Assembly: GCA_017409645.1 (NCBI GenBank)
Contig: JAFQSI010000099.1
Location: forward strand, 1-40,891
Source: Oscillospiraceae bacterium
GTDB taxonomy: Bacteria; Bacillota; Clostridia; Oscillospirales; Oscillospiraceae
Reading direction: 5' to 3'
Length of the DNA: 40,891 bases
Made by a program: the position numbers and the translations under genes. How positions within the stretch are numbered: position 1 is the stretch's first letter; each line of letters opens with the position of its first letter. The notes under the pieces are model-generated. The model did not search any database and was not told the DNA's origin. It was given only the letters and a program-made list of their open reading frames with translations. Positions 19,137-26,660 of the stretch are shown here, in pieces.

Positions 19137-20132
19137 TTAGAGGGGGATCTTCTCTCCTCTGCGGGCCGCCTGTGCGATCTGGCGGGCTCTTTCGGGGGTC
19201 ATGGGCTGCTGCCCTGCCGCTGTGCGGATGCCGCTGCCCAGCTCGCCGGGGCGCATACCGCCCGCCTGGATGGTCTGGGCCATCTGGAGCCGGGTCTGCT
19301 CTGCCGCTGCGGCCTCCCGCTGCTGCTGAAGCTCTCTGCGGTGGACATGTTCATACACACCCTCCAGTCCGCCCATGGCCTCGAACACGCCGGGGGTGGT
19401 GAGCCGCCCAAAGGCGGGGTTCGCCATCTCGGTTTTCAGGTCGAAGCCGGGGTACTTCTGAGCCAGGGCCTTGCCCTGTTCCACCAGCGTGCGGTAGTGC
19501 TGCTGCATGGAGCTTTCGAGCTGGGACTGCTTGGCGGCGGCCTCCTGGCGTTCGGTGTGGACCATCTGCCGGGCCGTCGCCACATCGACACCCATCTCCA
19601 GGGCCTTTGCCTCGAACATGGTGTCGTCGCCCTCGATTCTCCGGGCCAGCTCTGCGTAGTCCGGGTTATCGCTGTCGAGGCCGTAGTACCGGATCAGTGT
19701 CTCCAGACCGGGCGCAAGGGCAGCCATGGCGGCCTGTGCCGCACCGCCGTCCTTCTTGGCCTTCTTGACCGTGTCCTGCATCCTGGCGTTCATTTCGGGG
19801 ACAGACATGATCTGTTCCCAGGTGGTCCCTTCGGGGAGCTTCCACTCGCTGCCTTTCTCGGTGTTATTGCCTTCTGCGGCAGCGGCGTCCTGCTCGCCGG
19901 AATTGCTTCCGTCAGCCTTGGCGGTGGGTTTGGCGGCAATCGCCTTCCCGACGGCCTCGGCCCGCCCTCTGGTGATCTTGGCTGCGGGGGCTCCATTCTC
20001 CAGCAGCCATTTCCGCCCGGCGTCGGCGGGAGTAACGCCCGTTTCGGCGGGACTGCCCTCTGCGCCTGCTGCGCCGCCGTCACCGGCACCCTCGGCGAAG
20101 AGCTGGAGATCCAGCCTGATTTTCTCATCCAT
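19137..20132 (-). CDS. Capsid scaffold protein with N-terminal Prp-type cleavage motif
   Basis: The ATG at 20132 lies behind ACAGGAGGAATCTCC; a longer in-frame frame upstream has no ribosome site and crosses hairpins. The 331-residue protein is acidic, Ala/Gln/Glu-rich and coiled-coil prone, typical of scaffold proteins. It sits immediately upstream of the major capsid gene. Residues 6-14 are RLDLQLFAE, identical to the motif in the capsid protein; cleavage after FA (residue 13) is predicted. The C-terminal region (MRPGELGSGIRTAAGQQPMTPERARQIAQAARRG) is a basic helix that may bind capsid. Confidence 0.82.
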   Translation of the reverse strand: MDEKIRLDLQLFAEGAGDGGAAGAEGSPAETGVTPADAGRKWLLENGAPAAKITRGRAEAVGKAIAAKPTAKADGSNSGEQDAAAAEGNNTEKGSEWKLPEGTTWEQIMSVPEMNARMQDTVKKAKKDGGAAQAAMAALAPGLETLIRYYGLDSDNPDYAELARRIEGDDTMFEAKALEMGVDVATARQMVHTERQEAAAKQSQLESSMQQHYRTLVEQGKALAQKYPGFDLKTEMANPAFGRLTTPGVFEAMGGLEGVYEHVHRRELQQQREAAAAEQTRLQMAQTIQAGGMRPGELGSGIRTAAGQQPMTPERARQIAQAARRGEKIPL

Positions 20133-20254
20133 GGAGATTCCTCCTGTAATGACTTGTGTTTCCTCCGGCCCATGGGCGGCATCGCACCGCCCACAGGTCT
20201 GGTATGGAGGTATTCTATGGCTCATCTGCAAGAGCTGGCCTCAGTGTATCACGC

Positions 20255-20285
20255 ATAAGTCGCGGCTCTCTATCCCGCGACTTAT
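20255..20285 (-). other. Strong hairpin with conserved TCTCTAT loop between protease and scaffold genes
   Basis: A perfect 11-bp stem (ATAAGTCGCGG against CCGCGACTTAT) encloses the 9-nt loop CTCTCTATC. No T-run follows on either strand, so it is not a standard terminator. It overlaps the protease stop codon and precedes an unusually long 150-nt gap. The loop matches hairpins at 1443-1473 and 24587-24608. A transcript processing or stabilising element between a low-dose protease and high-dose scaffold/capsid is possible. Confidence 0.6.
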
Positions 20286-20608
20286 CAGCCGTAGCGGCTG
20301 TACTGGATGTACTCCGGGTAGCTCTGGGCCAGCAGCTTAAAGCCGCTGCAAATGGCATCCATCACCAGCTGCAGCACGGCCTTGTACCGGGTCCTGGGGC
20401 GGCAGGAGATGGTGGCGCAGCCCTTGAACATATGGACACCCGGCTCGTCCGCCTGCTTTGCCTCGGCCCAGTTGGCAACATTGGCGGCCAGGGTGTGGGC
20501 CAGAGTGGAGCAACCGGCGCACACCAGATCATGGCCCTCCTCGCCGCTCTTGGCGTGGCCCTCGATCTGTACCCGGAAATACTGTCTGTGGTAGCTAACG
20601 GTAATCAT
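20285..20608 (-). CDS. prp: Phage-encoded Prp-family cysteine protease (predicted prohead protease)
   Basis: This 107-residue protein matches the Prp/YsxB ribosomal-processing protease family: IEGHAKSGEEGHDLVCAGCSTLAHTLAAN, with catalytic His18 and Cys30 in the usual 12-residue spacing. Host Prp normally removes the first nine residues of ribosomal protein L27 after LQFFA, and is also known to trim capsid and scaffold proteins of staphylococcal phage 80alpha. Here the gene lies exactly where a prohead protease is expected, between portal and scaffold. Both scaffold and major capsid protein carry RLDLQLFAE near their N-termini. A dedicated head-maturation protease is therefore the likely role. 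The start at 20608 follows AAGGAGG. Confidence 0.88.
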   Translation of the reverse strand: MITVSYHRQYFRVQIEGHAKSGEEGHDLVCAGCSTLAHTLAANVANWAEAKQADEPGVHMFKGCATISCRPRTRYKAVLQLVMDAICSGFKLLAQSYPEYIQYSRYG

Positions 20609-20613
20609 GACTT

Positions 20614-22521
20614 TTAACCTCCTTGGGGCTGTGTGACCGCCTGGGCCCGTTCTCTGGCCTTGGCGGTGGTCCTGGGTTCTCCCGCTTGCAGGGCAGGAGC
20701 CGCCCCGCCGGGGATGGGTGCCGCCTGTCCGCCCAGGGTGGCGGTGATGTCCTGGGCGATGACCTGCTGCATTTCAGGCGGTGCAAGGCTCAGTGCCAGC
20801 TGTGCATACTGCACCAGCTTCTGATGCATCCTGGCGTTCTTCTGGATCTTCCCCAGGAGCGTGTCCTTGCCCTGAAAATCCATCATCTCCAGGCACATGA
20901 TGGCCTGTTCGGCCCTGGTGGGATCGAAAAAGCCCTTGTCGTAGAACTGAAGGGCCAGCTCGTTCTGGGCCATGCGGGCGTAGGGGGTGGCCTTCTGGGC
21001 GGACACAATAACATCGAATTCAGGCCGCCGCAGACCGCCGTCCGTGCCGCCGGGGCCCATCATCTGCCGGGGCTTGAGCTGCCGGTTGTCGAAGCTGATG
21101 AACTGGGGTGCGCCCGCCTCGCCGGTGATGCGGAAGGTCCGGGGCAGATCGTAGAACTGCCGCATCAGCTCAATGCACTTGCGGCAGACTCTGGAAAACA
21201 CCTCGTAGGACACGGCATTTTCGTCCCGGCTGACCTTGCCGCTGGCCTCCTGGAGGGCGGCAATGGCAGAGGCCGCCGTGACCCCGGAGCCGGAGTTGCC
21301 GGTGGAGCTTTCCGTGTTGCCGGTGGTTTCCCGCAGCTCCTGAATGGCGGCGTCCCGCAGGGCGATGTGATTTCCTTCAAGAGGCTTGTAGGGGACCTCC
21401 CGCAGCCCCGTCTCGCTGATGTCGCCGTCCACCTCGATGACGGCCTTGTTGAGGTCCAGGAAGGACTCCGTGCTGATCCCGCCGCCGCTGCGCTTGAGAT
21501 AGCGGGGGATGGCACCGACCATGGCATTTTTGATCATGGCGGTGTCCAGCAGATCGACTTTGGTCTGGGCGTTGCGCCCGATGTCGATGTAGCCCATGCC
21601 CCAGACAGACCCCTCCTTGGGGAACAGGATATCGAAATCGTAAGGGTACAGGCCGTGATCGTACCAGCCCCGGACTGCGTGGTCGGGATCGTCCTCGCTG
21701 GCGTAGAGGACGGTGTCGCCGGTGTACACCAGATAGTGCAGGATGTTCCGGCTCACGCCGGGTACGCCGGTGGGCACAGCCACCTTGTAGTAGCACTCCA
21801 CCACCGTCACCATGCCTCTGAGGTCCTCCGTCTCCTTGTCCTGACGGAAGGAGGCGATCTGCATGGGGGCGGTCTGCTCCAGCTCCACCTTGGGATACCG
21901 GGCAGCCAGGGCTGTCCGATCCACATACTCGGCGTGGAACACATAGGGGCTGTCCTGAATGTCGCCCACGGTGGGCTTCCAGGCCAGATTGAGGACATTG
22001 GCGCTCTGCACACTGATATCGCCCAGTCCATTGTGCTTGCTGGGGTCCCAGGTGGTTTTCACGACACCGCCGCCGTGGCGGAGCTTGCGCCACTTCCAGC
22101 CGCTCCAGACCTCCCGGATGCCGTTAAGCTCCAGGACACAGGGCAGGACCTTGCTCAGTGCCGTGGCGGTCTGCTGGTCGCTCTCCTCCCTGGGCAGGAT
22201 CACCGGCTCCGGCATGGCATCCATGGCATCGGCGTGCTTGCTGATACACACATTGACCAGCCAGGTCGACCGACTGACAAAACCGCCGTCCTTGCCGATC
22301 TCCACGGTCCCGTCGCTGCGTTCGCACTCGTCGTTGTGCTGCCGCCACCACTCCTCGCACTGCTTGATATGCTCGTAGAGGGGCTCAAGGCCGCTCCTGT
22401 ACCGGCTGTAGATGTCCTGGATCTCCATGAGCCGTGCCCGGTCGATCTTCCTCCCGGCCACCGCCGGAGGCCCGGCGGACTTTGCGCTGCCTTGGGGAAC
22501 CACCTGCTGCTCCAATTCCAT
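20614..22521 (-). CDS. Portal protein (P22-like, podovirus type)
   Basis: This 635-residue protein starts at ATG 22521 after AGGAGGTAAACAGCT. It has features of P22/N4-like portals: an N-terminal helix EIQDIYSRYRSGLEPLYEHIKQCEEWW, the middle KTTWDPSKHNGLGDISVQSANVLNLAWKP, a segment FPKEGSVWGMGYIDIGRNAQTKVDLLDTAMIKNAM, and a Gln/Ala/Pro-rich C-terminal tail. It follows the large terminase by 6 nt and precedes the protease, the canonical order. It forms the dodecameric DNA entry ring. Confidence 0.85.
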   Translation of the reverse strand: MELEQQVVPQGSAKSAGPPAVAGRKIDRARLMEIQDIYSRYRSGLEPLYEHIKQCEEWWRQHNDECERSDGTVEIGKDGGFVSRSTWLVNVCISKHADAMDAMPEPVILPREESDQQTATALSKVLPCVLELNGIREVWSGWKWRKLRHGGGVVKTTWDPSKHNGLGDISVQSANVLNLAWKPTVGDIQDSPYVFHAEYVDRTALAARYPKVELEQTAPMQIASFRQDKETEDLRGMVTVVECYYKVAVPTGVPGVSRNILHYLVYTGDTVLYASEDDPDHAVRGWYDHGLYPYDFDILFPKEGSVWGMGYIDIGRNAQTKVDLLDTAMIKNAMVGAIPRYLKRSGGGISTESFLDLNKAVIEVDGDISETGLREVPYKPLEGNHIALRDAAIQELRETTGNTESSTGNSGSGVTAASAIAALQEASGKVSRDENAVSYEVFSRVCRKCIELMRQFYDLPRTFRITGEAGAPQFISFDNRQLKPRQMMGPGGTDGGLRRPEFDVIVSAQKATPYARMAQNELALQFYDKGFFDPTRAEQAIMCLEMMDFQGKDTLLGKIQKNARMHQKLVQYAQLALSLAPPEMQQVIAQDITATLGGQAAPIPGGAAPALQAGEPRTTAKARERAQAVTQPQGG

Positions 22522-22527
22522 AGCTGT

Positions 22528-23973
22528 TTACCTCCTATCCTTAAACTGATCCAGCGGATCAACAAAAATCTTCTTGGTTTCCACCTTTGCGACGGGCTTG
22601 ACCGGCCTGGACATACACATATACCGCACCTCGTCGGCCACATGGTCCTCCAGCTTGGTGTCCAGATCCTCCGGGTTGGTTTCCGAGTACATCATCAGCG
22701 GCATGGTGCGGATAAACGCCTTGCAGTTGCTGAAAACATACATCCGGCTGCGGCCCCACTTGTCGAACTGGAGCCGATAATGGACCTGCATCCAGCCGGG
22801 GATCCGGGCATTGTCGCCGGGGGAGAAGTAAATGCCGTACCGGGCCGCCGTCTCCGCCACACTCTCGCCTCTGGAGCTGTCCCAGATGGCGGGGTCCGCC
22901 ACAGAGTCCACGATCTTCCTTCCCTTGAGCCATGGGTGGGTGTTCTCAATCTCCCTGGCCTTGCGGAACTGCTCGTCGGTAGTCCACTTGACACCCTCGT
23001 TGGGGGTATCGGTGCAGCCGTACAGCTCCAAAATGCGGTACAGCACCCCGTCATAGTCCACGGCCCACCACGCCATCGAGAAGGGCTTGCCGTAGCCGAA
23101 GTCATAGCTGCGCATGATATTCCACCCCAGCTTGTCCGGGGCATTGAGATCAAACGGCTCGATGACATGGGTATACCGATGCTCCCGCAAAGCCTGTTCC
23201 GGCGTGATCCCCGCCTCGGCGCAGAGTCTCCCATCAGGCCGTGCCCGGAAATCCTCAAAAAACTGCCCCTCGAAGATATCCCAGCAGCCCTCCAGCCACG
23301 CCTTGCGCAGCTTGGGGGGCAGATTCTCCAGAAACGCCACATACTCCGGCTGAGTCTTCATCAGGTAGCTGTTGTCCGTCACAAGAGCCTGGATGAACAC
23401 ATAGTCCTCCGGCTTCTCGGAGTTTTGGAACTCCCGATCCACAAAGAGCCGTTTGAGGTACCCGTGGCTGGGACCGCCGGGGTTGAAGGTGTAGTAGATG
23501 CGCTTTGGGAAATTGTTGACGCCACGGCAGCACACCACGATGGCCTCGATCCACGCCTGGAGCAGGTTGGTTGCCTCCTCCAGGAAGATCACATCGTACT
23601 CACAGCCCTGGAAATGCATCAAATGTCCGTCGTTGTCGCAGTAGTCGCACTTGATGGTGGAGCCGTTGACCCAGAAAAAGGTGCGCTCCTGCTGGTTGTA
23701 GCGGGCAATACTCACCGGGATATCCCGCTTGAGGACATTGATGTGGTTGGCCCGCAGCTCCGGCATGGTCCGGCGCACGATCAGCACCTTAATGCCCGGA
23801 TACCGCAGACACAGCCGCTTGGCCTTGTCCCGAACGATATGACTCTTGCCGCCGCCTCTAGCTCCGCCGTAGCCCACATGACGGGCCTTGGCGGACAGGA
23901 ACATGGCCTGTTTTTCCGTGGGCTCCGACAGCACCAGCCGCCTCCTGGCCCGATTCCTTGCGCCTTTACTCAT
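22528..23973 (-). CDS. terL: Terminase large subunit (packaging ATPase and nuclease)
   Basis: The start is placed at ATG 23973 because GGAGGAG precedes it and it overlaps the small-subunit stop by 8 nt. The 481-residue protein has Walker A GGARGGGKS (residues 36-44) and Walker B plus catalytic Glu (DVIFLEE, 127-133). The C-terminal RNase H-like nuclease half contains SYDFGYGKPFSMAWWAVD and VDSVADPAIWDS, whose Asp residues fit metal binding. It drives DNA into the procapsid through the portal encoded next. Confidence 0.93.
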   Translation of the reverse strand: MSKGARNRARRRLVLSEPTEKQAMFLSAKARHVGYGGARGGGKSHIVRDKAKRLCLRYPGIKVLIVRRTMPELRANHINVLKRDIPVSIARYNQQERTFFWVNGSTIKCDYCDNDGHLMHFQGCEYDVIFLEEATNLLQAWIEAIVVCCRGVNNFPKRIYYTFNPGGPSHGYLKRLFVDREFQNSEKPEDYVFIQALVTDNSYLMKTQPEYVAFLENLPPKLRKAWLEGCWDIFEGQFFEDFRARPDGRLCAEAGITPEQALREHRYTHVIEPFDLNAPDKLGWNIMRSYDFGYGKPFSMAWWAVDYDGVLYRILELYGCTDTPNEGVKWTTDEQFRKAREIENTHPWLKGRKIVDSVADPAIWDSSRGESVAETAARYGIYFSPGDNARIPGWMQVHYRLQFDKWGRSRMYVFSNCKAFIRTMPLMMYSETNPEDLDTKLEDHVADEVRYMCMSRPVKPVAKVETKKIFVDPLDQFKDRR

Positions 23974-24538
23974 TCCACTCCTCCGGACCGGCATCAAATG
24001 TGACGGTGATCTCCTCCGGCCCGCCGCCCTCCTGGGCCGCAGCCTTGGCCCTCAACGCCGCAATCCTGGCCTCCTTCTCCTGCCGGTCCAGCTCCGTCTC
24101 CAGCCCCAGCACTCCGGCAATATCCTTGAGGGCGGTCGCCAGATGCCGCACAGCCACAACATTGACGGCTCCGGGCTTGTCAGAGATCTCCTCCCACTCC
24201 TCGGTGGACTTCTCGTCCCCTTTTTCGACGGTGTGCTTGTGGGCCGTCACGGGCCTGTCTACCTGCTCAATGCCGATCATGGCCTTCTCCAGCAGCTTCG
24301 TTGCTGCCTGGGTCACAAGTGCGGCGTACTGCCCTGCCTGCTCCTGGGCGATCAGCTCACAGGCCTTTGCCACAGTTGCGCCACGATGTTCCTTCTTCCG
24401 GGCCACCCAGTTTTCAGCCTTACACCGATCCTGGAGCGTTCTGAGGGGGACTCCGTGCTTCTTCGCCAGATCCCGCTGGCCGATGTCGCCGGTGATGTAC
24501 TCGGTGCTGATCTTTTTCCAGTTGGGCTTCCTCGCCAC
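23966..24538 (-). CDS. terS: Terminase small subunit (HTH DNA-recognition)
   Basis: A GTG at 24538 after GAGGAGGGAGG gives 190 residues; an ATG 2 nt upstream is out of frame. The N-terminal 50 residues form a helix-turn-helix (ISTEYITGDIGQRDLAKKHGVPLRTLQDRCKAENW), as in small terminases that bind the packaging site. A long helical middle and an acidic end (GPEEITVTFDAGPEEWNE) follow. It is the first gene of the late cluster and is coupled to the large subunit. Confidence 0.8.
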   Translation of the reverse strand: MARKPNWKKISTEYITGDIGQRDLAKKHGVPLRTLQDRCKAENWVARKKEHRGATVAKACELIAQEQAGQYAALVTQAATKLLEKAMIGIEQVDRPVTAHKHTVEKGDEKSTEEWEEISDKPGAVNVVAVRHLATALKDIAGVLGLETELDRQEKEARIAALRAKAAAQEGGGPEEITVTFDAGPEEWNE

Positions 24539-24586
24539 ATCGCCCCCTCCCTCCTCGCAGTCGTTTCTCCAATCCTACCAATTCCG

Positions 24587-24608
24587 GGCGGTGTATCTCT
24601 ATCCCGCC
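24587..24608 (-). other. Third copy of the TCTCTAT-loop hairpin, upstream of terminase genes
   Basis: The short stem GGCGG against CCGCC encloses TGTATCTCTATC. The stem is weaker than in the other two copies, but the TCTCTATCCCG sequence is conserved. It lies between the early-operon terminator and the small terminase gene, at the start of the late cluster. Confidence 0.4.
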
Positions 24609-24610
24609 GC

Positions 24611-24642
24611 AAAAAAGCCCCCGAGCCGAAGCTCAGGGGCTT
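24611..24642 (-). terminator. Rho-independent terminator at the end of the early operon
   Basis: A stem of about 12 bp with one wobble (AAGCCCCTGAGC against GCTCGGGGGCTT on the minus strand) closes a stable TTCG tetraloop, followed by six T residues. It comes after the last early genes and before the terminase genes, so it separates early from late transcription. Late expression must then need a new promoter or antitermination. Confidence 0.88.
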
Positions 24643-24647
24643 TAACG

Positions 24648-24675
24648 CTGAATGCAGAATGCTGAGTGCAGAATT
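24648..24675. repeat. TGAATGC/TGAGTGC-type intergenic repeat
   Basis: The sequence CTGAATGCAGAATGCTGAGTGCAGAATT is a run of 7- to 10-nt TGAATGC variants. The same word family makes the palindrome at 35295-35365. It lies between the terminator and the stop of the small membrane protein gene. Such repeats are common between genes in Clostridia, which hints that this block arrived with host DNA. Confidence 0.5.
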
Positions 24676-24853
24676 ATTTGCACTTATCGAGGAATCGCTC
24701 CAGTGCGGCGCAGATCAGAACGCCGCCGACGGCGATCCAGGCGGGACTTAACACCCACCACCAGCTCCAATCGATCACGCCGCAGAGCTTCAGCACCACG
24801 AACGCCACGAGGAGCAGATCTCCCAGGCCGACCCCGGAGCTTCCATTCTCCAC
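24674..24853 (-). CDS. Small two-helix membrane protein (Fragile-X-F-type annotation)
   Basis: A GTG at 24853 sits 5 nt after AAGGAGG and opens 59 codons. An ATG at 24846 is out of frame. Two hydrophobic helices (DLLLVAFVVLKLCGVI and WWWVLSPAWIAVGGVLICAAL) are joined by DWS. The block LKLxGVIDWSWWWVLSPxWI is typical of small phage proteins often labelled transmembrane Fragile-X-F proteins; their role is unknown. It is the last gene before the early terminator. Confidence 0.75.
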   Translation of the reverse strand: MENGSSGVGLGDLLLVAFVVLKLCGVIDWSWWWVLSPAWIAVGGVLICAALERFLDKCK

Positions 24854-24863
24854 AGTAGCCTCC

Positions 24864-25142
24864 TTAACCGGCGGTGAAGGCAACGGGGATGCAGCGGTTC
24901 TCGAACTTCTTGTAGGCATCCAGGTACAGCTCACCCATGCTGCCGTTGTAGGTCAGCTCGTAGTACATCCCGTCGGGCAGGGTGGTGGCAGCCAGAGCCT
25001 TGCTGTTCTGCAGGACCTTGCACATCCACACGATGTAGACATCATCCTCGGTGATCTGCTTGCCGTCGGCCTTGTCCAGATGCTCGTTGACATAGTCAAC
25101 CACGGTCTTGCGCACCAGCGCAGTGAAATTCTTCTCGTTCAT
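24864..25142 (-). CDS. DUF6275 family phage protein
   Basis: This 92-residue protein contains the family block VNEHLDKADGKQITEDDVYIVWMCKVLQNSKALAATTLPDGMYYELTYNG and LYLDAYKKFEN. It is a conserved early protein of Firmicutes phages with no known activity. It starts at ATG 25142 after AAGGAGGACAAT and lies in the early operon next to the Tad2-like gene, in a cluster of accessory genes. Confidence 0.78.
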   Translation of the reverse strand: MNEKNFTALVRKTVVDYVNEHLDKADGKQITEDDVYIVWMCKVLQNSKALAATTLPDGMYYELTYNGSMGELYLDAYKKFENRCIPVAFTAG

Positions 25143-25157
25143 ATTGTCCTCCTTGTC

Positions 25158-25328
25158 TCAGCATGAGATTGTTTTTCCGTAGAAGTGGATGTAATCGATC
25201 TTCCCGCATACACGGCACTGGCAGCGCTTCACAGTTACCTTCCTTCCGGAGTGATACTCACGGTATCGGTATTCGACCCGGAGCGGCCTCCATGTGTGCC
25301 TGTGAAACAGCTTTCTGAGCAGTTTCAT
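25158..25328 (-). CDS. Small basic zinc-finger-like protein (unknown)
   Basis: This 56-residue protein starts at ATG 25328 behind GGAG. It is strongly basic (MKLLRKLFHRHTWRPLRVEYRYREYHSGRK) and has a C-terminal CxCxxC (CQCRVCGK), which may bind zinc with the His residues nearby. It starts 5 nt after the stop of the Tad2-like gene. A nucleic-acid binding role is inferred from charge only. Confidence 0.65.
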   Translation of the reverse strand: MKLLRKLFHRHTWRPLRVEYRYREYHSGRKVTVKRCQCRVCGKIDYIHFYGKTISC

Positions 25329-25332
25329 AAAC

Positions 25333-25839
25333 TTACTCCACGATATACCAGTCATCCGCCAGCATATCCGCCTGGGAAGCCAGCCAACCCACCTGACGGC
25401 CACGGGTGCCCACGAACACCAGGGCGGTGCTGCCGATGTCCTGATGGATCGCATAGTCGCTGGTGCCATCAGTGGTGCTGTAGCCGAAGTTGTGTCCCAG
25501 CTCCACATACTGCCCCTCGCCATTCCACCCGGCACGGGAGATCTTCTTGCCCATCTTGGCGGCCTCAATCGCCAGGCCGAAGTTCATGCCGTCGGTGCGC
25601 CGGTAGGCGGCCTCGAACACATCCCTGGGACTCCAGCTCTCATGGCCACCCTCGTAGACGACCTTGTAGCCCTCCTCTGCCTCCCAGGTAAGGCCGTGGT
25701 CGGCGGCATACTTCTCGCTGGAAGCAAGCTCCTCCGCAGGCTTATAGAAGATCGTCTTGCCGGGGGTCTTGCCGCCGACGACAGTCACCCGGTAGTAGGG
25801 CTCCGCCTGCACGATCTTGGTTCCGATAAACTTTTCCAT
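25333..25839 (-). CDS. Tad2-like (DUF2829) anti-Thoeris protein with an extra N-terminal domain
   Basis: Residues about 84-168 (MNFGLAIEAAKMGKKISRAGWNGEGQYVEL...VGWLASQADMLADDWYIVE) match DUF2829. Tad2 of phage SPO1 belongs to this family; it soaks up the cyclic ADP-ribose signal made by Thoeris ThsB and so blocks that immunity. The first 83 residues (EGYKVVYEGGHESWSPRDVFEAAYRRTDG) form a separate domain also found in other phage proteins, so this is a fusion longer than the 89-residue Tad2. The gene lies in the early operon, where anti-defence proteins must act. Activity against Thoeris is inferred from the family. Confidence 0.8.
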   Translation of the reverse strand: MEKFIGTKIVQAEPYYRVTVVGGKTPGKTIFYKPAEELASSEKYAADHGLTWEAEEGYKVVYEGGHESWSPRDVFEAAYRRTDGMNFGLAIEAAKMGKKISRAGWNGEGQYVELGHNFGYSTTDGTSDYAIHQDIGSTALVFVGTRGRQVGWLASQADMLADDWYIVE

Positions 25840-25858
25840 GATGTTTTCCTCCTAAAAT

Positions 25859-26089
25859 TTATTCCGCACGGGGCCAGATCTCCGGCCCACATTGCTCTCT
25901 CCAGTGTGTGATTTTTAAGCCGTCCCTGGTGGTGCGCCAGCAGTTGTGGACATGATCGTAGTGCGCCCGGTACTCGCCCCGGTTCGTCCAGATCAGCACA
26001 TGACGGCTGTGATTGGGCAGCAGCTCAGAGCATTTGTGCCACCCGTATTTCTGCCGGAGCCGGGAGAGCTGTTCGGCAGCACTCGCCAT
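25859..26089 (-). CDS. Short DUF551-like protein
   Basis: This 76-residue protein starts at ATG 26089, right after the stop of the preceding gene, with GGGTGG upstream. It contains WHKCSELLPNHSRHVLIWTNRGEYRAHYDHVHNCWRTT and THWREQ, the pattern of DUF551 (WxxxxxxxP...VLVxT...HW). These small early phage proteins have no known function. Two more DUF551-type genes lie at 34350-34709 and 34702-35262. Confidence 0.7.
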   Translation of the reverse strand: MASAAEQLSRLRQKYGWHKCSELLPNHSRHVLIWTNRGEYRAHYDHVHNCWRTTRDGLKITHWREQCGPEIWPRAE

Positions 26090-26090
26090 C

Positions 26091-26462
26091 TCAGTCCACC
26101 CCTTTCTTCCAGTACCGGGCCTTCCGCCGCTGGACACTGGACGTGCTGATCCCCAGCTCCTCGGCGATCATCCAGTCCGTGCGCCCCGCTTCCCAGAGCC
26201 TGCGGCCCTCGGCCACATCCCAGCTGGGCGCCACGGGCTTTCGGGGCTTGTCGCTGATCCGGGATCGCCTCCGTGCCGGGTCCTTGATCCGCATGGGCGT
26301 TGGGGGCCGGAAATGCCCCTTGCGATACCGCTTGCAGCCAGGACCGGGGTCGCAGCCCCGGCTCTGGTTCGCCAGCAGGATGTATCCGCAATGCTCTACG
26401 CCGTGGTCGGTCATGGCGTAGGCACATCCGGGGGGGCAATGAGCGGGAACAAACTCACCCAT
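26091..26462 (-). CDS. Cys-rich N-terminus plus C-terminal HTH protein
   Basis: This 123-residue protein has eight-odd residues between Cys pairs at its N-terminus (AHCPPGCAYAM...EHCGY...GCDPGPGCKRY), a likely metal site. At the C-terminus it has a helix-turn-helix (AEGRRLWEAGRTDWMIAEELGISTSSVQRRKARYW) of the type seen in homeodomain-like/sigma-type phage regulators. It overlaps the preceding gene by 8 nt. A transcription regulator of the early or late genes is plausible. Confidence 0.7.
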   Translation of the reverse strand: MGEFVPAHCPPGCAYAMTDHGVEHCGYILLANQSRGCDPGPGCKRYRKGHFRPPTPMRIKDPARRRSRISDKPRKPVAPSWDVAEGRRLWEAGRTDWMIAEELGISTSSVQRRKARYWKKGVD

Positions 26463-26658
26463 GCCGCTCGCCCCCGTTCCAGTTCACCTGGACCCGATGC
26501 CGGACCCGGTGCAGCCTGCCCCGGCGCTTGCAGACCTTACAGGCCACGCACCAGAAGCCGGTATCAAACTCGATGTACTCGGACTCGCCGCCGCAGCCGC
26601 ACCGGCAGAGCCGGTATTGACTGTCAGGATCCGGCGTGATCCGCCGCTTGATTGCCAT
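26455..26658 (-). CDS. Lar-like zinc-ribbon protein
   Basis: This 67-residue protein starts at ATG 26658 after GGAGGAATAGCT. Cys pairs (CRCGCGG and CVACKVCKRRG) make a zinc ribbon that resembles Lar-family restriction-alleviation proteins, but the similarity is short. It is basic at the C-terminus. It is one of several small Cys-rich proteins in this operon. Confidence 0.68.
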   Translation of the reverse strand: MAIKRRITPDPDSQYRLCRCGCGGESEYIEFDTGFWCVACKVCKRRGRLHRVRHRVQVNWNGGERHG

Positions 26659-26660
26659 AG

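Noticed and set aside
19137..20231. Longer scaffold start upstream of ATG 20132
   Set aside because: The extension lacks a ribosome site, while ATG 20132 has a strong AGGAGG and puts the RLDLQLFAE motif at the same depth as in the capsid protein.
20623..24003. An 1126-codon plus-strand frame across portal and terminase
   Set aside because: It crosses three convincing minus-strand genes and has no recognisable domain or start signal.
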